Assembly (NCBI GenBank): GCA_017427775.1
Contig: JAFRSD010000041.1
Span: 86,592-150,591, forward strand
Reading direction: 5' to 3'
Source: Lachnospiraceae bacterium
GTDB taxonomy: Bacteria > Bacillota > Clostridia > Lachnospirales > Lachnospiraceae
Length of the DNA: 64,000 nt
Positions 36,427 to 45,372 of this stretch are shown one piece after another. The first letter of the stretch is position 1. Each line of letters starts with the position of its first letter. The translations under genes and the position numbers were made by a program. The notes beneath the pieces are model-generated. The model did not search any database. It saw nothing but the letters and a program-made list of their open reading frames with translations, and was not told the origin of the DNA.

Positions 36427-36456
36427 ATTATAACACCCTGTGACGTATTTATTCAA
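36427..36456 (-). promoter_or_regulatory. Predicted feoAB promoter
   Basis: TTGAAT (36451-36456) and TATAAT (36427-36432) are 18 bp apart on the minus strand, about 26 bp before the start codon. An AT-rich stretch just upstream (36470-36500) might hold an iron-regulator site, but I cannot identify a convincing Fur box. Confidence 0.65.
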
Positions 36457-36501
36457 GAGGAACACAGACACGATTGCTATCAAAAATGATACTATGAATG
36501 A

Positions 36502-36544
36502 GACAACCGCGATTTTGAAAAAGTTTCCGAGATCGCGGTTTGTC
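36502..36544. repeat. Inverted repeat upstream of the feoAB promoter
   Basis: Arms of 12-13 nt (GACAACCGCGAT at 36502-36513 and its near-complement at 36532-36544) flank an 18-nt loop. It has no T-tract in either direction. It lies between the terminator of the next gene and the feoAB promoter, so it could be a second terminator-like structure or an operator. Confidence 0.5.
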
Positions 36545-36558
36545 TGATCCCTATTACC

Positions 36559-36592
36559 AAAAAAGTCCGAGGCACACCTGCCTCGGACTTTG
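36559..36592 (-). terminator. Intrinsic terminator of the 36642-37034 gene
   Basis: AAGTCCGAGGCA and its perfect complement surround a 4-nt loop, followed on the minus strand by a run of six T residues. Confidence 0.9.
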
Positions 36593-36641
36593 TATTCACC
36601 CTGAACGGCCGATCCGGAGATTGACCGTCATATCCGATAAT

Positions 36642-37034
36642 CTACTGTTTCTCAGCCGCTTTCTTTCTCCGCGGACCGTTTTTCGACCGGATCACGCCAC
36701 GCTTTCCGTTTACAAAGCAAAGTTTCGGATTCTTCGGATCGTAATTCACAATCACTTCTTCCTGAAACCGATTGTTGGTCTGGACCATTCCCACAATCTC
36801 GGCAAAATACGGCTGGCCGTCCACATTGTATTCATAGACGGGCGTGATGATACTTGCCGTGACTCCCATCAGGTGTTTTTCCACCTGAACCCTGGAGTCC
36901 TTCTCGTAAAAAACATAGTACCCTTTCGTTGTTGCCGTGCATTTTCTTTTAAGCCACGGCAGGCTCCAGTGTTTTCCCGCATAAAAGGCACCGCCGAGAA
37001 CCACTACACCGACACTCGCATAAAAGAATATCAT
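36642..37034 (-). CDS. Small membrane-anchored protein, DUF3592-like
   Basis: A 130-residue protein: one N-terminal membrane helix (residues 2-20), then a compact beta-rich region (VYEYNVDGQPYFAEIVG, VIVNYDPKNPKLCFVNGKRG) and a basic tail (PRRKKAAEKQ). The order helix, YEYNVDG, VNYDPKNP resembles DUF3592-type proteins of unknown function. AAGGGGG lies 6 nt before the ATG and a strong terminator follows, so it is probably a single-gene unit. I cannot assign a role. Confidence 0.75.
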   Translation of the reverse strand: MIFFYASVGVVVLGGAFYAGKHWSLPWLKRKCTATTKGYYVFYEKDSRVQVEKHLMGVTASIITPVYEYNVDGQPYFAEIVGMVQTNNRFQEEVIVNYDPKNPKLCFVNGKRGVIRSKNGPRRKKAAEKQ

Positions 37035-37108
37035 AACATTTCCCCCTTTTTTTATTTTTTGACGTTAATGCCATCCGCTTAACATCGTTCTGTCACTACA
37101 CCCATCTT

Positions 37109-37306
37109 CTAAACCACAGAAGTCATTCCGTCTTCTTTAAAACACACCCTTCGGATCATGTCACAGCGAAGAAGCTCCGTAAGACCGGTCTCGCCGTGAT
37201 AAGCAATCATAAGATTTCCGTTCTCGTCTTTATAAATCGAATTGTGACCCGGACCGAATTCCGAACGGATAACTCTCCCGGTCCGGCTGCCTTGTTCCGG
37301 CCGATA
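37109..37306 (-). pseudogene. C-terminal remnant of a GH43-type glycosidase
   Basis: A frame without a proper start reads RVIRSEFGPGHNSIYKDENG, NLMIAYHGETGLTELLRCDM and so on, to a stop at 37109-37111. GPGHNS...DE(N/D)GN...YHG is the closing blade pattern of GH43 arabinofuranosidases and xylosidases. About 65 codons remain; a stop codon at 37307-37309 and the lack of any upstream continuation show that the rest has been deleted. It suggests loss of another arabinoxylan enzyme at this spot. The stretch 37035-37525 otherwise holds no gene. Confidence 0.75.
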
Positions 37307-37354
37307 TTACTGCCATAACAATCCTCATGAATCATTTGCATTGCGCGCTGTATA

Positions 37355-37401
37355 GTTACGGCGTAGTAAATCTTATTTACATAATATTACCACGCCGTAA
37401 C
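37355..37401. repeat. 15-bp inverted repeat with AT-rich loop
   Basis: GTTACGGCGTAGTAA (37355-37369) and TTACCACGCCGTAAC (37387-37401) are complementary except at one position and enclose 17 bp. It lies just upstream of the GH43 remnant on the minus strand, so it may be the orphaned operator/promoter of the lost gene. It has no T-tract suitable for termination. Confidence 0.7.
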
Positions 37402-37525
37402 CTTGAAAGTCAATATCTTTTTTTCATGTGCCATCCGGAAATCTTACCCTGACGCCCGGCATTCTTACCGGGCGGTTCGGGGATAAATCCGCATTATCCT
37501 TCATTCTACGCCTGTAGTCTATATC

Positions 37526-38704
37526 CTACTTGGCTGCCCGATAGATGGCAAGCATATCTTCTTCGCGGAGGAATTTCGCGGAACCCATGCCGCCCTTCAC
37601 GCCGACGGCACATTTGTACGCCATCTCGGCAAGTTCATCCTCGGTCGCGGAGACGCCGAGTTCACGCAGATTCGTGGGCATGCCGATCTGACGGTAGAAT
37701 TCCTCGACCGCCTCGATGCCGGCAAGCGCAATCTCCTCATCCGTGCCTTCGTTCTTCACACCCATGACATTCAGCGCGAACCGCTTAAACCGCGGCAGAC
37801 AGTCCTTCATGACATAACGTGCCCAGCTGCCCCAGATTGCCGCAAGGCCTGCACCGTGAGCAACATCATAAAGACCGCCCAGCTCATGCTCAAGCTTGTG
37901 CGTCATCCAGTCGCCACCGTCGTTTCCGCATCCGGTAAGGCCGTTGTGAGCAAGGCTGCCCGCCCACATCACTTCGGCTCTCGCATCGTAATTCTTCGGA
38001 TCCTTCGCGAGGATCAGGGCATTGGCTTTCACCGTCCGCAGAAGACCTTCCGCAAGAGCATCGGTGATTTCCATGTTGCCGCCGTTCGTAAAGTACCGCT
38101 CCATCGTATGCATCATAATATCCGTACATCCGCAGGCGGTCTGGTAATCCGGAAGCGTCATCGTCAGCTCGGGATTCATGATCGCGAATTTCGGCCGGCA
38201 GTAATCGCTGCTGTAGCCGCGCTTCACAAGTCCCTCCTCCTTCGTGATAACGGACGAGTCACTCATCTCGCTGCCGGTCGCCGCAATCGTAAGGATTACG
38301 CCGAGGGGCAGGCATGCCTTTGCCGTTCTCTTATAATCATAAAAATCCCAGACGTCGCCTTCATTGGTCACACCGTAGCCGATTGCCTTGGCCGAATCGA
38401 TCGCGCTTCCGCCGCCGACTGCCAGAAGGAAATCAACTCCTTCCTTTTTGCACAGTTCGATTCCCTCGTAAACCAGCCCGAGATGCGGGTTCGGTACCGC
38501 TCCGCCGAGCGTAATATATGCGATCCCGGCATCGTCAAGAACCTTCGTAACGCGTGCAAGAAGTCCGGATCGCACTACGCTTCCGCCGCCGTAATGAATA
38601 AGCACCTTTGTTCCGCCGAACTCCTGGATCATCTCTGCCGTCTTTAGCTCAGTCTGCTTCCCAAACAGAACCTTCGTAGGGGTATAGTATTGAAAGCCGT
38701 ACAT
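37526..38704 (-). CDS. Iron-containing alcohol dehydrogenase (BdhA/YqhD type)
   Basis: A 392-residue group III alcohol dehydrogenase. Motifs are YGGGSVVRSGL, AVGGGSAIDSAKAIG, ATGSEMSDSSVIT and the metal-binding region THKLEHELGGLYDVAHGAGLA. It probably reduces butyraldehyde or other aldehydes with NAD(P)H during fermentation. The ATG at 38704 is used because GGAGAGGG lies just before it, rather than an in-frame start 26 codons upstream. It appears to be a single-gene unit between the GH43 remnant and the GH8 gene. Confidence 0.93.
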   Translation of the reverse strand: MYGFQYYTPTKVLFGKQTELKTAEMIQEFGGTKVLIHYGGGSVVRSGLLARVTKVLDDAGIAYITLGGAVPNPHLGLVYEGIELCKKEGVDFLLAVGGGSAIDSAKAIGYGVTNEGDVWDFYDYKRTAKACLPLGVILTIAATGSEMSDSSVITKEEGLVKRGYSSDYCRPKFAIMNPELTMTLPDYQTACGCTDIMMHTMERYFTNGGNMEITDALAEGLLRTVKANALILAKDPKNYDARAEVMWAGSLAHNGLTGCGNDGGDWMTHKLEHELGGLYDVAHGAGLAAIWGSWARYVMKDCLPRFKRFALNVMGVKNEGTDEEIALAGIEAVEEFYRQIGMPTNLRELGVSATEDELAEMAYKCAVGVKGGMGSAKFLREEDMLAIYRAAK

Positions 38705-38763
38705 TTTCCCTCTCCTTTCGCGTTTCCAAACGCCTTTTGATGGTACCATTGTATCATAATAAA

Positions 38764-38804
38764 TGCCCCGGGAAAATGGCATATTCCATCTTCATCCCGG
38801 GGCA
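38764..38804 (-). terminator. Terminator after the GH8 gene
   Basis: TGCCCCGGG and CCCGGGGCA form a perfect 9-bp outer stem around a 23-nt loop, followed on the minus strand by TTTATTAT. It lies 60 bp past the GH8 stop. Confidence 0.75.
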
Positions 38805-38863
38805 TGAATTACATTTCACATATGGTTAAAATTCCGTCTGTGTTTTATTTCCGCATATCGTTT

Positions 38864-40018
38864 TTACCAGATCCGGTAGTTGCCGGAAAGGGCAAGAAGC
38901 GCGAACAGATAGAGACAGTTATCGTAATATCTGCGTACGCCCTTACGAAGCGGCTGGTTCCAGAACCACTCAACCCATTGTTTCGCTACAGCAAAATCGC
39001 TGTCCGGCTTGTCGGAATACGGAACCGACAGAGTACTCTGCGCGATCGTCGCCACGAGTCCGACCGGATGCAGTACCGGACGCTCAAGCGGCTTTCCTTC
39101 GATCGTGTAAGAACACCTTACCGCCTCGAGATCGGTTCCGAAGAACTTCATCATGCGAAGCGGGGCCGCTGCCTGGCCGGCATCCTCGCCGAACCACTCG
39201 CAGTCGAGCCCGATGTTGGCTGCTGTACGGTACGCGTCACTGAAGAACGTTCCGAAATTGCCCCACGGAAGAGGCTTGTCCATCGGCGTTCCGTCGAAAT
39301 TCGCGTATTCGCTGTTGAGCCCGGTTTCCGGATGGCACGCCTTTGCCAGGAACTCTCTGCTCACCTGCGCGGCGCGTTTCCAGAACGGGCGGTCTTCCTC
39401 GTATGCCCACTGCGCGAACAGCTCGTAAAAGTGCGGCAAATGGTACGACGGGTCGGTGTGCGGACTTCCCGGAACGAACAGGATCTGTCCGTTCTCACGG
39501 TTCCACATCGGGAATCCTTCGCGGCCGTTCTCGCCCTTATGCAAGCATGCACGCAGAATTTCCTTTGCCTCATGGCTGTAATTGAAGATGCCTTCGCCGT
39601 CGCCCCAGCGGTGGGAGGCGAACAGCAGTGCCATCGCGTAGAACTCTTCGCCGTCGGGTGCGGGACCGTAAGCGTTCTTCGTTCCATCGGTCTTGCAGGA
39701 CCATGCGAAATAGCCCTCGTTAAAGCCGGTATCCATGTACATGTATGTCTTCGACCACTTCCAGATGCGGTCGAATTCTTCCTTCATGTTGCGCTGCACG
39801 CACATCATCATGCCGTAGGACATTCCTTCGGTACGGGCGTCATTGTTTCCGGTATCCTCGAGGTATCCCATGTCCTCTCCCGCCGGATGAAAGATCCGCT
39901 CCTCTTCATCGTAGAAGAACGTGTCAAATGCCTCATTAAGACGTGCCTCGATCTCCGCTTCGCTCTTGCCGATCTCGGCGAATACATTGCGGTATTTCTT
40001 GGTCTGATATGCTCCCAT
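38864..40018 (-). CDS. GH8 reducing-end xylose-releasing exo-oligoxylanase
   Basis: A 384-residue GH8 enzyme without signal peptide, therefore cytoplasmic. DARTEGMSYGMM carries the predicted acid Glu64, PDGEEFYAMALLFA follows, and FSDAYRTAANI carries the predicted base Asp261. These strings match the Rex subgroup, which removes xylose from the reducing end of xylo-oligosaccharides. It would complete breakdown of products made by the GH10 and GH30 xylanases. It is flanked on both sides by terminator-like hairpins, which suggests separate control. Confidence 0.93.
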   Translation of the reverse strand: MGAYQTKKYRNVFAEIGKSEAEIEARLNEAFDTFFYDEEERIFHPAGEDMGYLEDTGNNDARTEGMSYGMMMCVQRNMKEEFDRIWKWSKTYMYMDTGFNEGYFAWSCKTDGTKNAYGPAPDGEEFYAMALLFASHRWGDGEGIFNYSHEAKEILRACLHKGENGREGFPMWNRENGQILFVPGSPHTDPSYHLPHFYELFAQWAYEEDRPFWKRAAQVSREFLAKACHPETGLNSEYANFDGTPMDKPLPWGNFGTFFSDAYRTAANIGLDCEWFGEDAGQAAAPLRMMKFFGTDLEAVRCSYTIEGKPLERPVLHPVGLVATIAQSTLSVPYSDKPDSDFAVAKQWVEWFWNQPLRKGVRRYYDNCLYLFALLALSGNYRIW

Positions 40019-40130
40019 GATTTCTCCCTCTCAGGTTGTATTCTTGTGAATCCTATGATACACCCCGCACCGCGGAAAAACAACATGACGGGCGCAAGTG
40101 TATCGTATTATACAAATTATTTACAGATAA

Positions 40131-40166
40131 GACGGAAAGCACTCGCTTATGCGGGTGCTTTCCGTC
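40131..40166 (-). terminator. 16-bp stem-loop after the ABC exporter genes
   Basis: GACGGAAAGCACTCGC pairs with GCGGGTGCTTTCCGTC (one G-U pair) around TTAT. The sequence following on the minus strand (TTATCTG) is not a strong T-tract, so termination is likely but not certain. It is 62 bp past the exporter stop codon. Confidence 0.65.
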
Positions 40167-40227
40167 AGATAAAGACATGCCCCTTTGCCGCTTTCACCGC
40201 ACGGCGCGTTTTCTTCGCGATTTCACC

Positions 40228-42117
40228 CTACGCCACATAATACTGTGCCTGGGCGCGGAACATTTCGGCATAAATGCCGCCTTCGATGCCGACCAGTTCG
40301 TCATGCGTGCCGTATTCCTTAATGGTGCCTTCACTGAAAACGGCAATCCGGTCGCAGAACTTGCAGCTGCTTAAACGGTGCGAAATGTAAATCGCAGACT
40401 TATGTCCGACAAGCGTATCGAACTTCCGATAGATGTCATACTCCGCCATCGGGTCAAGCGCGGCCGTCGGCTCGTCGAGAATAACGATCGGCGCGTTGCG
40501 GTACAGTGCACGGCTGATCGCGGTCTTCTGCCGCTGGCCTCCCGACAGTTCCGTTCCCTTTTCATCAAAACTCTTGTAAAGGGTCGTCCCGATTCCGTTC
40601 GGAAGTTTCTCCGCGTCCTCCTTCAGTCCGGAAAGCTCCAGTGTCTCCCACACCTTAGCCTTTCTCTGTTCCGCATCCTCCGGCTCATAACCGCAATCTC
40701 CCATTTCGATATTCTCCTGTAAGGAAAATGCGAAGATGCTGAAGTCCTGGAACACAATCGAGAACAGTTTGCGGTACTCTTCCTCCGAGTACTCGCGGAT
40801 ATCGATGCCGTCCACATAAATGGCTCCTTCCGTCACATCGTAGAGGCGGCACAGAAGCTTGATGAACGTCGTCTTCCCGGCACCGTTCAGTCCGACAACC
40901 GAAAGATGTTCGTTCGGGTTAATTGTGATATTCACATGCTTAAGCGTATACTCTTCCGCCCGCGGATACTTGAAACTCACGTCACGGAATTCAATCGTAT
41001 GCTCACCGGTGCCGACCGGCCTGTCGCCCTTAACGGCCGCATCCGGATAGTCGAGGAATTCGAGAAATTTATATGCGTAGTTGCATTTTTCGGAAACCTG
41101 CTGAAGGTTGCTTCCGATTCCCATAAGGCTCTGGTAAAGGCTTGATGCCGCCGAAACCGAGAGGGTAAATTCGCCGACCGTGATCTTTTTGCGGAGCACT
41201 CTGAGTCCCATGTAGAAGTAGCTGACGCCGTCGCGGAGCGCGTTCGCGATGTTGCTTCCGACGGTGTTTTTCAGCTGTCTTCTTGCCTGCTCGCCCCACA
41301 GATTCACCTGCTCCATGCCGAGCCAGCTGCCCTTTTTGCACATCATCTCGGAACTGTCGTAAAGGCGGATATCCTTGCCGTAACAGAATTCGGCGAGTTC
41401 ATACAGGACGTAGCTGAAGATCCGGTTCGATTTTGCGAGTTTCAGGAAGAACTCGGTATTGATGAGCTGGTTCCGGTAATTGAAGTAGCATACCGTTCCC
41501 ATCAGAACAATCTGAATCGGCAGAAGGAGCGGGCAATACAGGGCGATCACCGTAACCGACACAGCCATGAGCAAAAGGTTATAAATCACATAGTATAACC
41601 GGTCGAGAATCGATACCACGCCGCCACTGTACCAGCTGATTCCTTCCTTGGCCTGATTCTGCTTATCGAGTACTTTCGGGTCCTCGGTATACGCGAAATC
41701 CATTCCCATCGACTTCTCCGAAAGCATCTCCGACAGTCTCGCATCGAACACCTGGGAATACACATTCCGCGTGGAATCCGCAATATTAATGAGTACCGAC
41801 GAGAGCAGTTCCGCGGTAACCGTAATGCCTGCATAAAGCACTATGTTACGGATATGTGCGTCCGCAGGTGCGCCGCCGATAACTGCCATCAGTTCGTCCA
41901 CGAGGAGTTTCGGAAGAAGCAGCACCTTCAGCTGCCCGAGAACATCTCCGAGGAACCGGATCAGATAGAACAGGTAGAGCGCCTTCTTCTCCTTCCATGC
42001 AAATGCGATCATATACTTTAACGTCTTCTTTGTGACTCCCTTGGCGGTTGCACTCTGTTCGCTGCCGAGCGCCTGCTCGAGTTCGCTTTTCTTACGCTTC
42101 TTTTCTTTCTTCGCCAT
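40228..42117 (-). CDS. ABC exporter, fused permease-ATPase, second subunit
   Basis: A 629-residue half-transporter with a Lys-rich N-terminus, six membrane helices (about 45-340) and an ATPase domain: Walker A GLNGAGKTT, signature LSGGQRQKTAISRAL, Walker B IVILDEPTAALD, H-loop ISHRLSS. It resembles its neighbour at 42092-43990 throughout and probably pairs with it as a heterodimer. GGAGGGG lies 6 nt before the ATG, which falls 26 bp inside the upstream gene. Substrate unknown: a peptide, a drug or a lipid is possible. Confidence 0.93.
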   Translation of the reverse strand: MAKKEKKRKKSELEQALGSEQSATAKGVTKKTLKYMIAFAWKEKKALYLFYLIRFLGDVLGQLKVLLLPKLLVDELMAVIGGAPADAHIRNIVLYAGITVTAELLSSVLINIADSTRNVYSQVFDARLSEMLSEKSMGMDFAYTEDPKVLDKQNQAKEGISWYSGGVVSILDRLYYVIYNLLLMAVSVTVIALYCPLLLPIQIVLMGTVCYFNYRNQLINTEFFLKLAKSNRIFSYVLYELAEFCYGKDIRLYDSSEMMCKKGSWLGMEQVNLWGEQARRQLKNTVGSNIANALRDGVSYFYMGLRVLRKKITVGEFTLSVSAASSLYQSLMGIGSNLQQVSEKCNYAYKFLEFLDYPDAAVKGDRPVGTGEHTIEFRDVSFKYPRAEEYTLKHVNITINPNEHLSVVGLNGAGKTTFIKLLCRLYDVTEGAIYVDGIDIREYSEEEYRKLFSIVFQDFSIFAFSLQENIEMGDCGYEPEDAEQRKAKVWETLELSGLKEDAEKLPNGIGTTLYKSFDEKGTELSGGQRQKTAISRALYRNAPIVILDEPTAALDPMAEYDIYRKFDTLVGHKSAIYISHRLSSCKFCDRIAVFSEGTIKEYGTHDELVGIEGGIYAEMFRAQAQYYVA

Positions 42118-43990
42118 CTTCTTCCCCTCCTTCCACATAGTACTGCGCCTGTACGCGGAACATCTCGGCGTATGCGCCGTCAGCCTGCATCAGGCTTTCG
42201 TGTGTTCCGTATTCAACCATCTCGCCGTCCTTAAACATTGCGACCGCGTCGCAGAAGCCGGTCGAACTGAGACGGTGGCTGATATAGACTGCGGTCTTTC
42301 CGCCGATCAGCTTATCAAAATCCTGATAAAGTTTTGCTTCGGCAAGCGCGTCTAATGCAGCGGTCGGTTCGTCGAGCACGACAACCGGCGCGTCCTTATA
42401 AAGCGCTCTTGCAAGTGCGAGCTTCTGCTTTTCGCCGCCCGAGAGATCGATGCCGTCGTCGAAGATAATTTTCAACAGTTCGGTATCAATCCCCTTCGGA
42501 AGGCTGTCAAGCTTCTCCGAAAGCCCGGCGTCGCGAAGACTCTTCTCCGCTCTTGCGCGGTCCGTTGCTTCCTTCGTGTCCATCGACACATTTTCCGCAA
42601 ACGGATACGCGAACAGGTGTACATCCTGGAATACCGGAGAGAAGATCTTATAGTACTCGCTCCGCTTGTAGCTGCGGATGTCGACGCCGTTTAGGAGGAT
42701 GCGGCCCTCGGTCGGTTCGTAAAGCCTCAGAAGCAGCTTGATGAAAGTTGACTTCCCGGCACCGTTCAGCCCGACCACTGCGAGTCGCTCCCCTGCCCTA
42801 AGCGTCACATTGAGATTCTTCAGCGCGTACTGTTCCGCCTTCGGATAACGGAAGCTGACATTTTCAAAAGTGAACTCGTAACAGTCGTATTTTGGGACTT
42901 CCTTAAGCCCCTCTTCCGCGCCGTCGTCGATTTCCAGAAAGCTTCTCCAGTCGTCCACTTCACGGCTTCTCGCGAGCATCGCGACCAGACCGTCGAACAG
43001 GGAGATGATCTGCGAGAAGAAGGTTGCCGCCGAACCAAGGTACAGTGTGAAATTACCGATCGTCATGCCCTTTTTGATGACCGCGTACACAAGCCACGCG
43101 TAAAGCGCGCACTGGCTTAAAAACCACAGCACGTTGCCGGCCTGTCCGGTGTACCACCAAAGGAGCTGGTTTTTTCGTTCCGCTTCGATTCGCGTTTCAT
43201 TGAGTTCCCGCATCTTTCCGACAAGGTGTTCCTTAAGTCCGAATGCGCGGATGTCCTTCGCGGTCTTGAAGTCGGTTGTCACATTTTCCATATAGTTGCG
43301 CTTGCGCCACCATGTCGCGAGCGGGTCCCAGATGGTCTTCTTCGTGTAACGGTTGGTCCGGTTTTTGATGAAGAAATTGGCAAATGCGAGCACGATCATT
43401 CCGAGCATGATCCATACGTTCATCGTGCCCATGATGGCGAGACCGAATGCAACGACGAACAGCGTTGTCACGGAATACTCAATCTGATGCATCATGCCCT
43501 CGACGCCTTCGCTGTTGTTTCCGACTGCGTTTCCGGCCTTCTGGTAGCAGTCCATGACGTCGGTGTCCTCAAGGTATTCGAACTTCATCGTCATGACCTT
43601 GTAGTTCTTCTCAACCATCATCTTAAGACGCGCCGCGATGTAGCGCCACCAGATCTGGCTGTCGGTATAGGATTTGAGGATGGTCGCCGCGCACTGCGTT
43701 CCGAAGACAAATACCATCATCCGGATCAGATCTTCGACCGGTGCTTCCCTCGTTACCATATCGAGGACGAATTTGGCAATGAAGTTCCACAGATACCGCA
43801 TTGCCATCGTCGCTACTGCGGTAAGCAGGATCAGCCACGGCAGGCGCTTTTCCATGCGCGCCATGTTGCTGAATATGTATTTTACGTTGGACCAAAGCCC
43901 GTGCTCTTTATGGTAACGGTTTTCGGGCTCTTTCTGATTGGCTTGTTTCTTTTTCTTCTTTTTTGTTTCTTTTTCTTCGTTATTCTTCAT
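42092..43990 (-). CDS. ABC exporter, fused permease-ATPase, first subunit
   Basis: A 632-residue half-transporter opening with a run of Lys residues (KETKKKKKKQANQ), six membrane helices and an ATPase domain: Walker A GLNGAGKST, signature LSGGEKQKLALARAL, Walker B VVVLDEPTAALD, H-loop ISHRLSS. The end of the gene overlaps the partner by 26 bp. The ATG at 43990 has AAGGG 8 nt upstream. An XRE regulator lies 165 bp upstream in the same direction and probably controls the pair. Confidence 0.93.
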   Translation of the reverse strand: MKNNEEKETKKKKKKQANQKEPENRYHKEHGLWSNVKYIFSNMARMEKRLPWLILLTAVATMAMRYLWNFIAKFVLDMVTREAPVEDLIRMMVFVFGTQCAATILKSYTDSQIWWRYIAARLKMMVEKNYKVMTMKFEYLEDTDVMDCYQKAGNAVGNNSEGVEGMMHQIEYSVTTLFVVAFGLAIMGTMNVWIMLGMIVLAFANFFIKNRTNRYTKKTIWDPLATWWRKRNYMENVTTDFKTAKDIRAFGLKEHLVGKMRELNETRIEAERKNQLLWWYTGQAGNVLWFLSQCALYAWLVYAVIKKGMTIGNFTLYLGSAATFFSQIISLFDGLVAMLARSREVDDWRSFLEIDDGAEEGLKEVPKYDCYEFTFENVSFRYPKAEQYALKNLNVTLRAGERLAVVGLNGAGKSTFIKLLLRLYEPTEGRILLNGVDIRSYKRSEYYKIFSPVFQDVHLFAYPFAENVSMDTKEATDRARAEKSLRDAGLSEKLDSLPKGIDTELLKIIFDDGIDLSGGEKQKLALARALYKDAPVVVLDEPTAALDALAEAKLYQDFDKLIGGKTAVYISHRLSSTGFCDAVAMFKDGEMVEYGTHESLMQADGAYAEMFRVQAQYYVEGGEEDGEERKEA

Positions 43991-44155
43991 TCTCCACACC
44001 CTTTTATGCTTTATATCGTTTTACGTATTTGTGCCGCTTTCACATATTTACGTTGCTTTACGCTTTTATGTTGCTTCATGTTCGCTTATTGCTTTCCATA
44101 AACATATTGCGCGGCGGTCACATTTTTCGCGTCGCCGCTTTATCCCTCACACAAA

Positions 44156-45040
44156 CTACGGCATTTTCTCAATCCATGCTTTCTGGCGGTTGTTAATCTG
44201 AATCGAGTACGAGCCCTGGGAATTGACGTACGAATCGAGAAGGGCCAGCACTCCGAGAAGCAGGCCGCTTCTTGTTTTCTCAATTCCGTAAACCAGCTCG
44301 CTCTTTCCGTTTTCTTTCATAACACGGACGCAGTAAACCGCCGGCTCATGCTTTCCGAGCTTGTTACACATTGTTTCGAGCATGGCCTCAACTTTTTCTT
44401 TCGGAACGCCTGTGGCTTTGGAAATTGCTTCCGCCCCGATCATCGCCGAGGAATCCAATGTGTAGAGGTACAGAAGCGCCTTTGCGCTTCCCGGATCGGC
44501 AAGCAGCTGAAGCATCGGCTGCAGCGTGCCGATTGTATCAAACCATTTCAGGAATCCTTCCTTTTCATCGGGTTCTTTCAGCGCCACATAGAATTGCTTA
44601 TTCTTGTTTAAGCGCATATAGCTGAACCCGCCGTGAAATACGAGCGCGCTTGCAAGATCCGAATCCTTATCGACCTGCGGGCGGTCATAATAATGTATAT
44701 TATCCGACCACGCCGAGATTTGAAACGCCCACATCAGGCGGAACAGTTTTTCCATATAATCCTTTTGATGTTCTTCATGGCTTCCTTCTTTCTTCCAAAT
44801 GGCGGTCAGCTCCCGAACGAGCTGCTCCTCCACACCCGCATTCCGCTCTTCCCTTCCGTACAAGTAATCAATGGAGACATGGAACAGATCCGCAATCCTC
44901 GGAATCAGGTCTCCTTCCGGGAAGCTTCCGTTCTCCCATTTGGACACTGCCTGCGCGCTTACTCCGAACTTCGACGCAAGCTGTTCCTGGGTAAGCCCCG
45001 CTTCTTTTCTTAAGGTCTGTAGTGTTGTGGCAAATGACAT
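44156..45040 (-). CDS. XRE-family transcriptional regulator
   Basis: A 294-residue protein. Residues 1-70 are a Cro/C1-type helix-turn-helix (LQTLRKEAGLTQEQLASKFGVSAQAVSKWENG, then IADLFHVSIDYLYGRE). The remaining 220 residues are an effector or dimerisation region that I do not recognise; a stretch near 200-240 (ISKATGVPKEKVEAMLETMCNKLGKHE) looks like a winged-helix unit. It lies before the ABC exporter genes and probably regulates them and itself. Its promoter carries two short palindromes. Confidence 0.88.
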   Translation of the reverse strand: MSFATTLQTLRKEAGLTQEQLASKFGVSAQAVSKWENGSFPEGDLIPRIADLFHVSIDYLYGREERNAGVEEQLVRELTAIWKKEGSHEEHQKDYMEKLFRLMWAFQISAWSDNIHYYDRPQVDKDSDLASALVFHGGFSYMRLNKNKQFYVALKEPDEKEGFLKWFDTIGTLQPMLQLLADPGSAKALLYLYTLDSSAMIGAEAISKATGVPKEKVEAMLETMCNKLGKHEPAVYCVRVMKENGKSELVYGIEKTRSGLLLGVLALLDSYVNSQGSYSIQINNRQKAWIEKMP

Positions 45041-45101
45041 GGCTTTAACCTCCTTTATGATGACCGGACCGGTTGTAATTCGTCTCCGGACTCGTCTTTT
45101 T

Positions 45102-45145
45102 GTTGATTCAACCGTATCATACCAATATTTTCAGTTGAGTACAAC
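45102..45145 (-). promoter_or_regulatory. Promoter of the XRE gene with two GTTG...CAAC palindromes
   Basis: TTGTAC (45139-45144) and TATGAT (45116-45121) are 17 bp apart on the minus strand. GTTGAGTACAAC (45134-45145) covers the -35 and GTTGATTCAAC (45102-45112) lies just after the -10. This arrangement fits autorepression by the XRE protein. Confidence 0.55.
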
Positions 45146-45372
45146 ATCGAATTCAATTATGAGTTAAATCTATCATGGATTTTTGCCAATAATTCTACTT
45201 TATTTTGTATTTCTACAACAAATAGATGTGAAATCCAGGCTGCCGCGCCCGGTTTTGCCCCCTGCCACACCCTCCGTTGACCTCTGTCGTGCCCTTTGTT
45301 CGTCCTCCGTTGTACTTTGTTGCCCTCTGTCCGTCCTCTGCCTTATTCTTGTTTCGATCTCTTTCCCCCATG

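Noticed and set aside
36470..36500. Fur box upstream of feoAB
   Set aside because: The AT-rich stretch resembles a Fur site only loosely and lacks the required symmetry.
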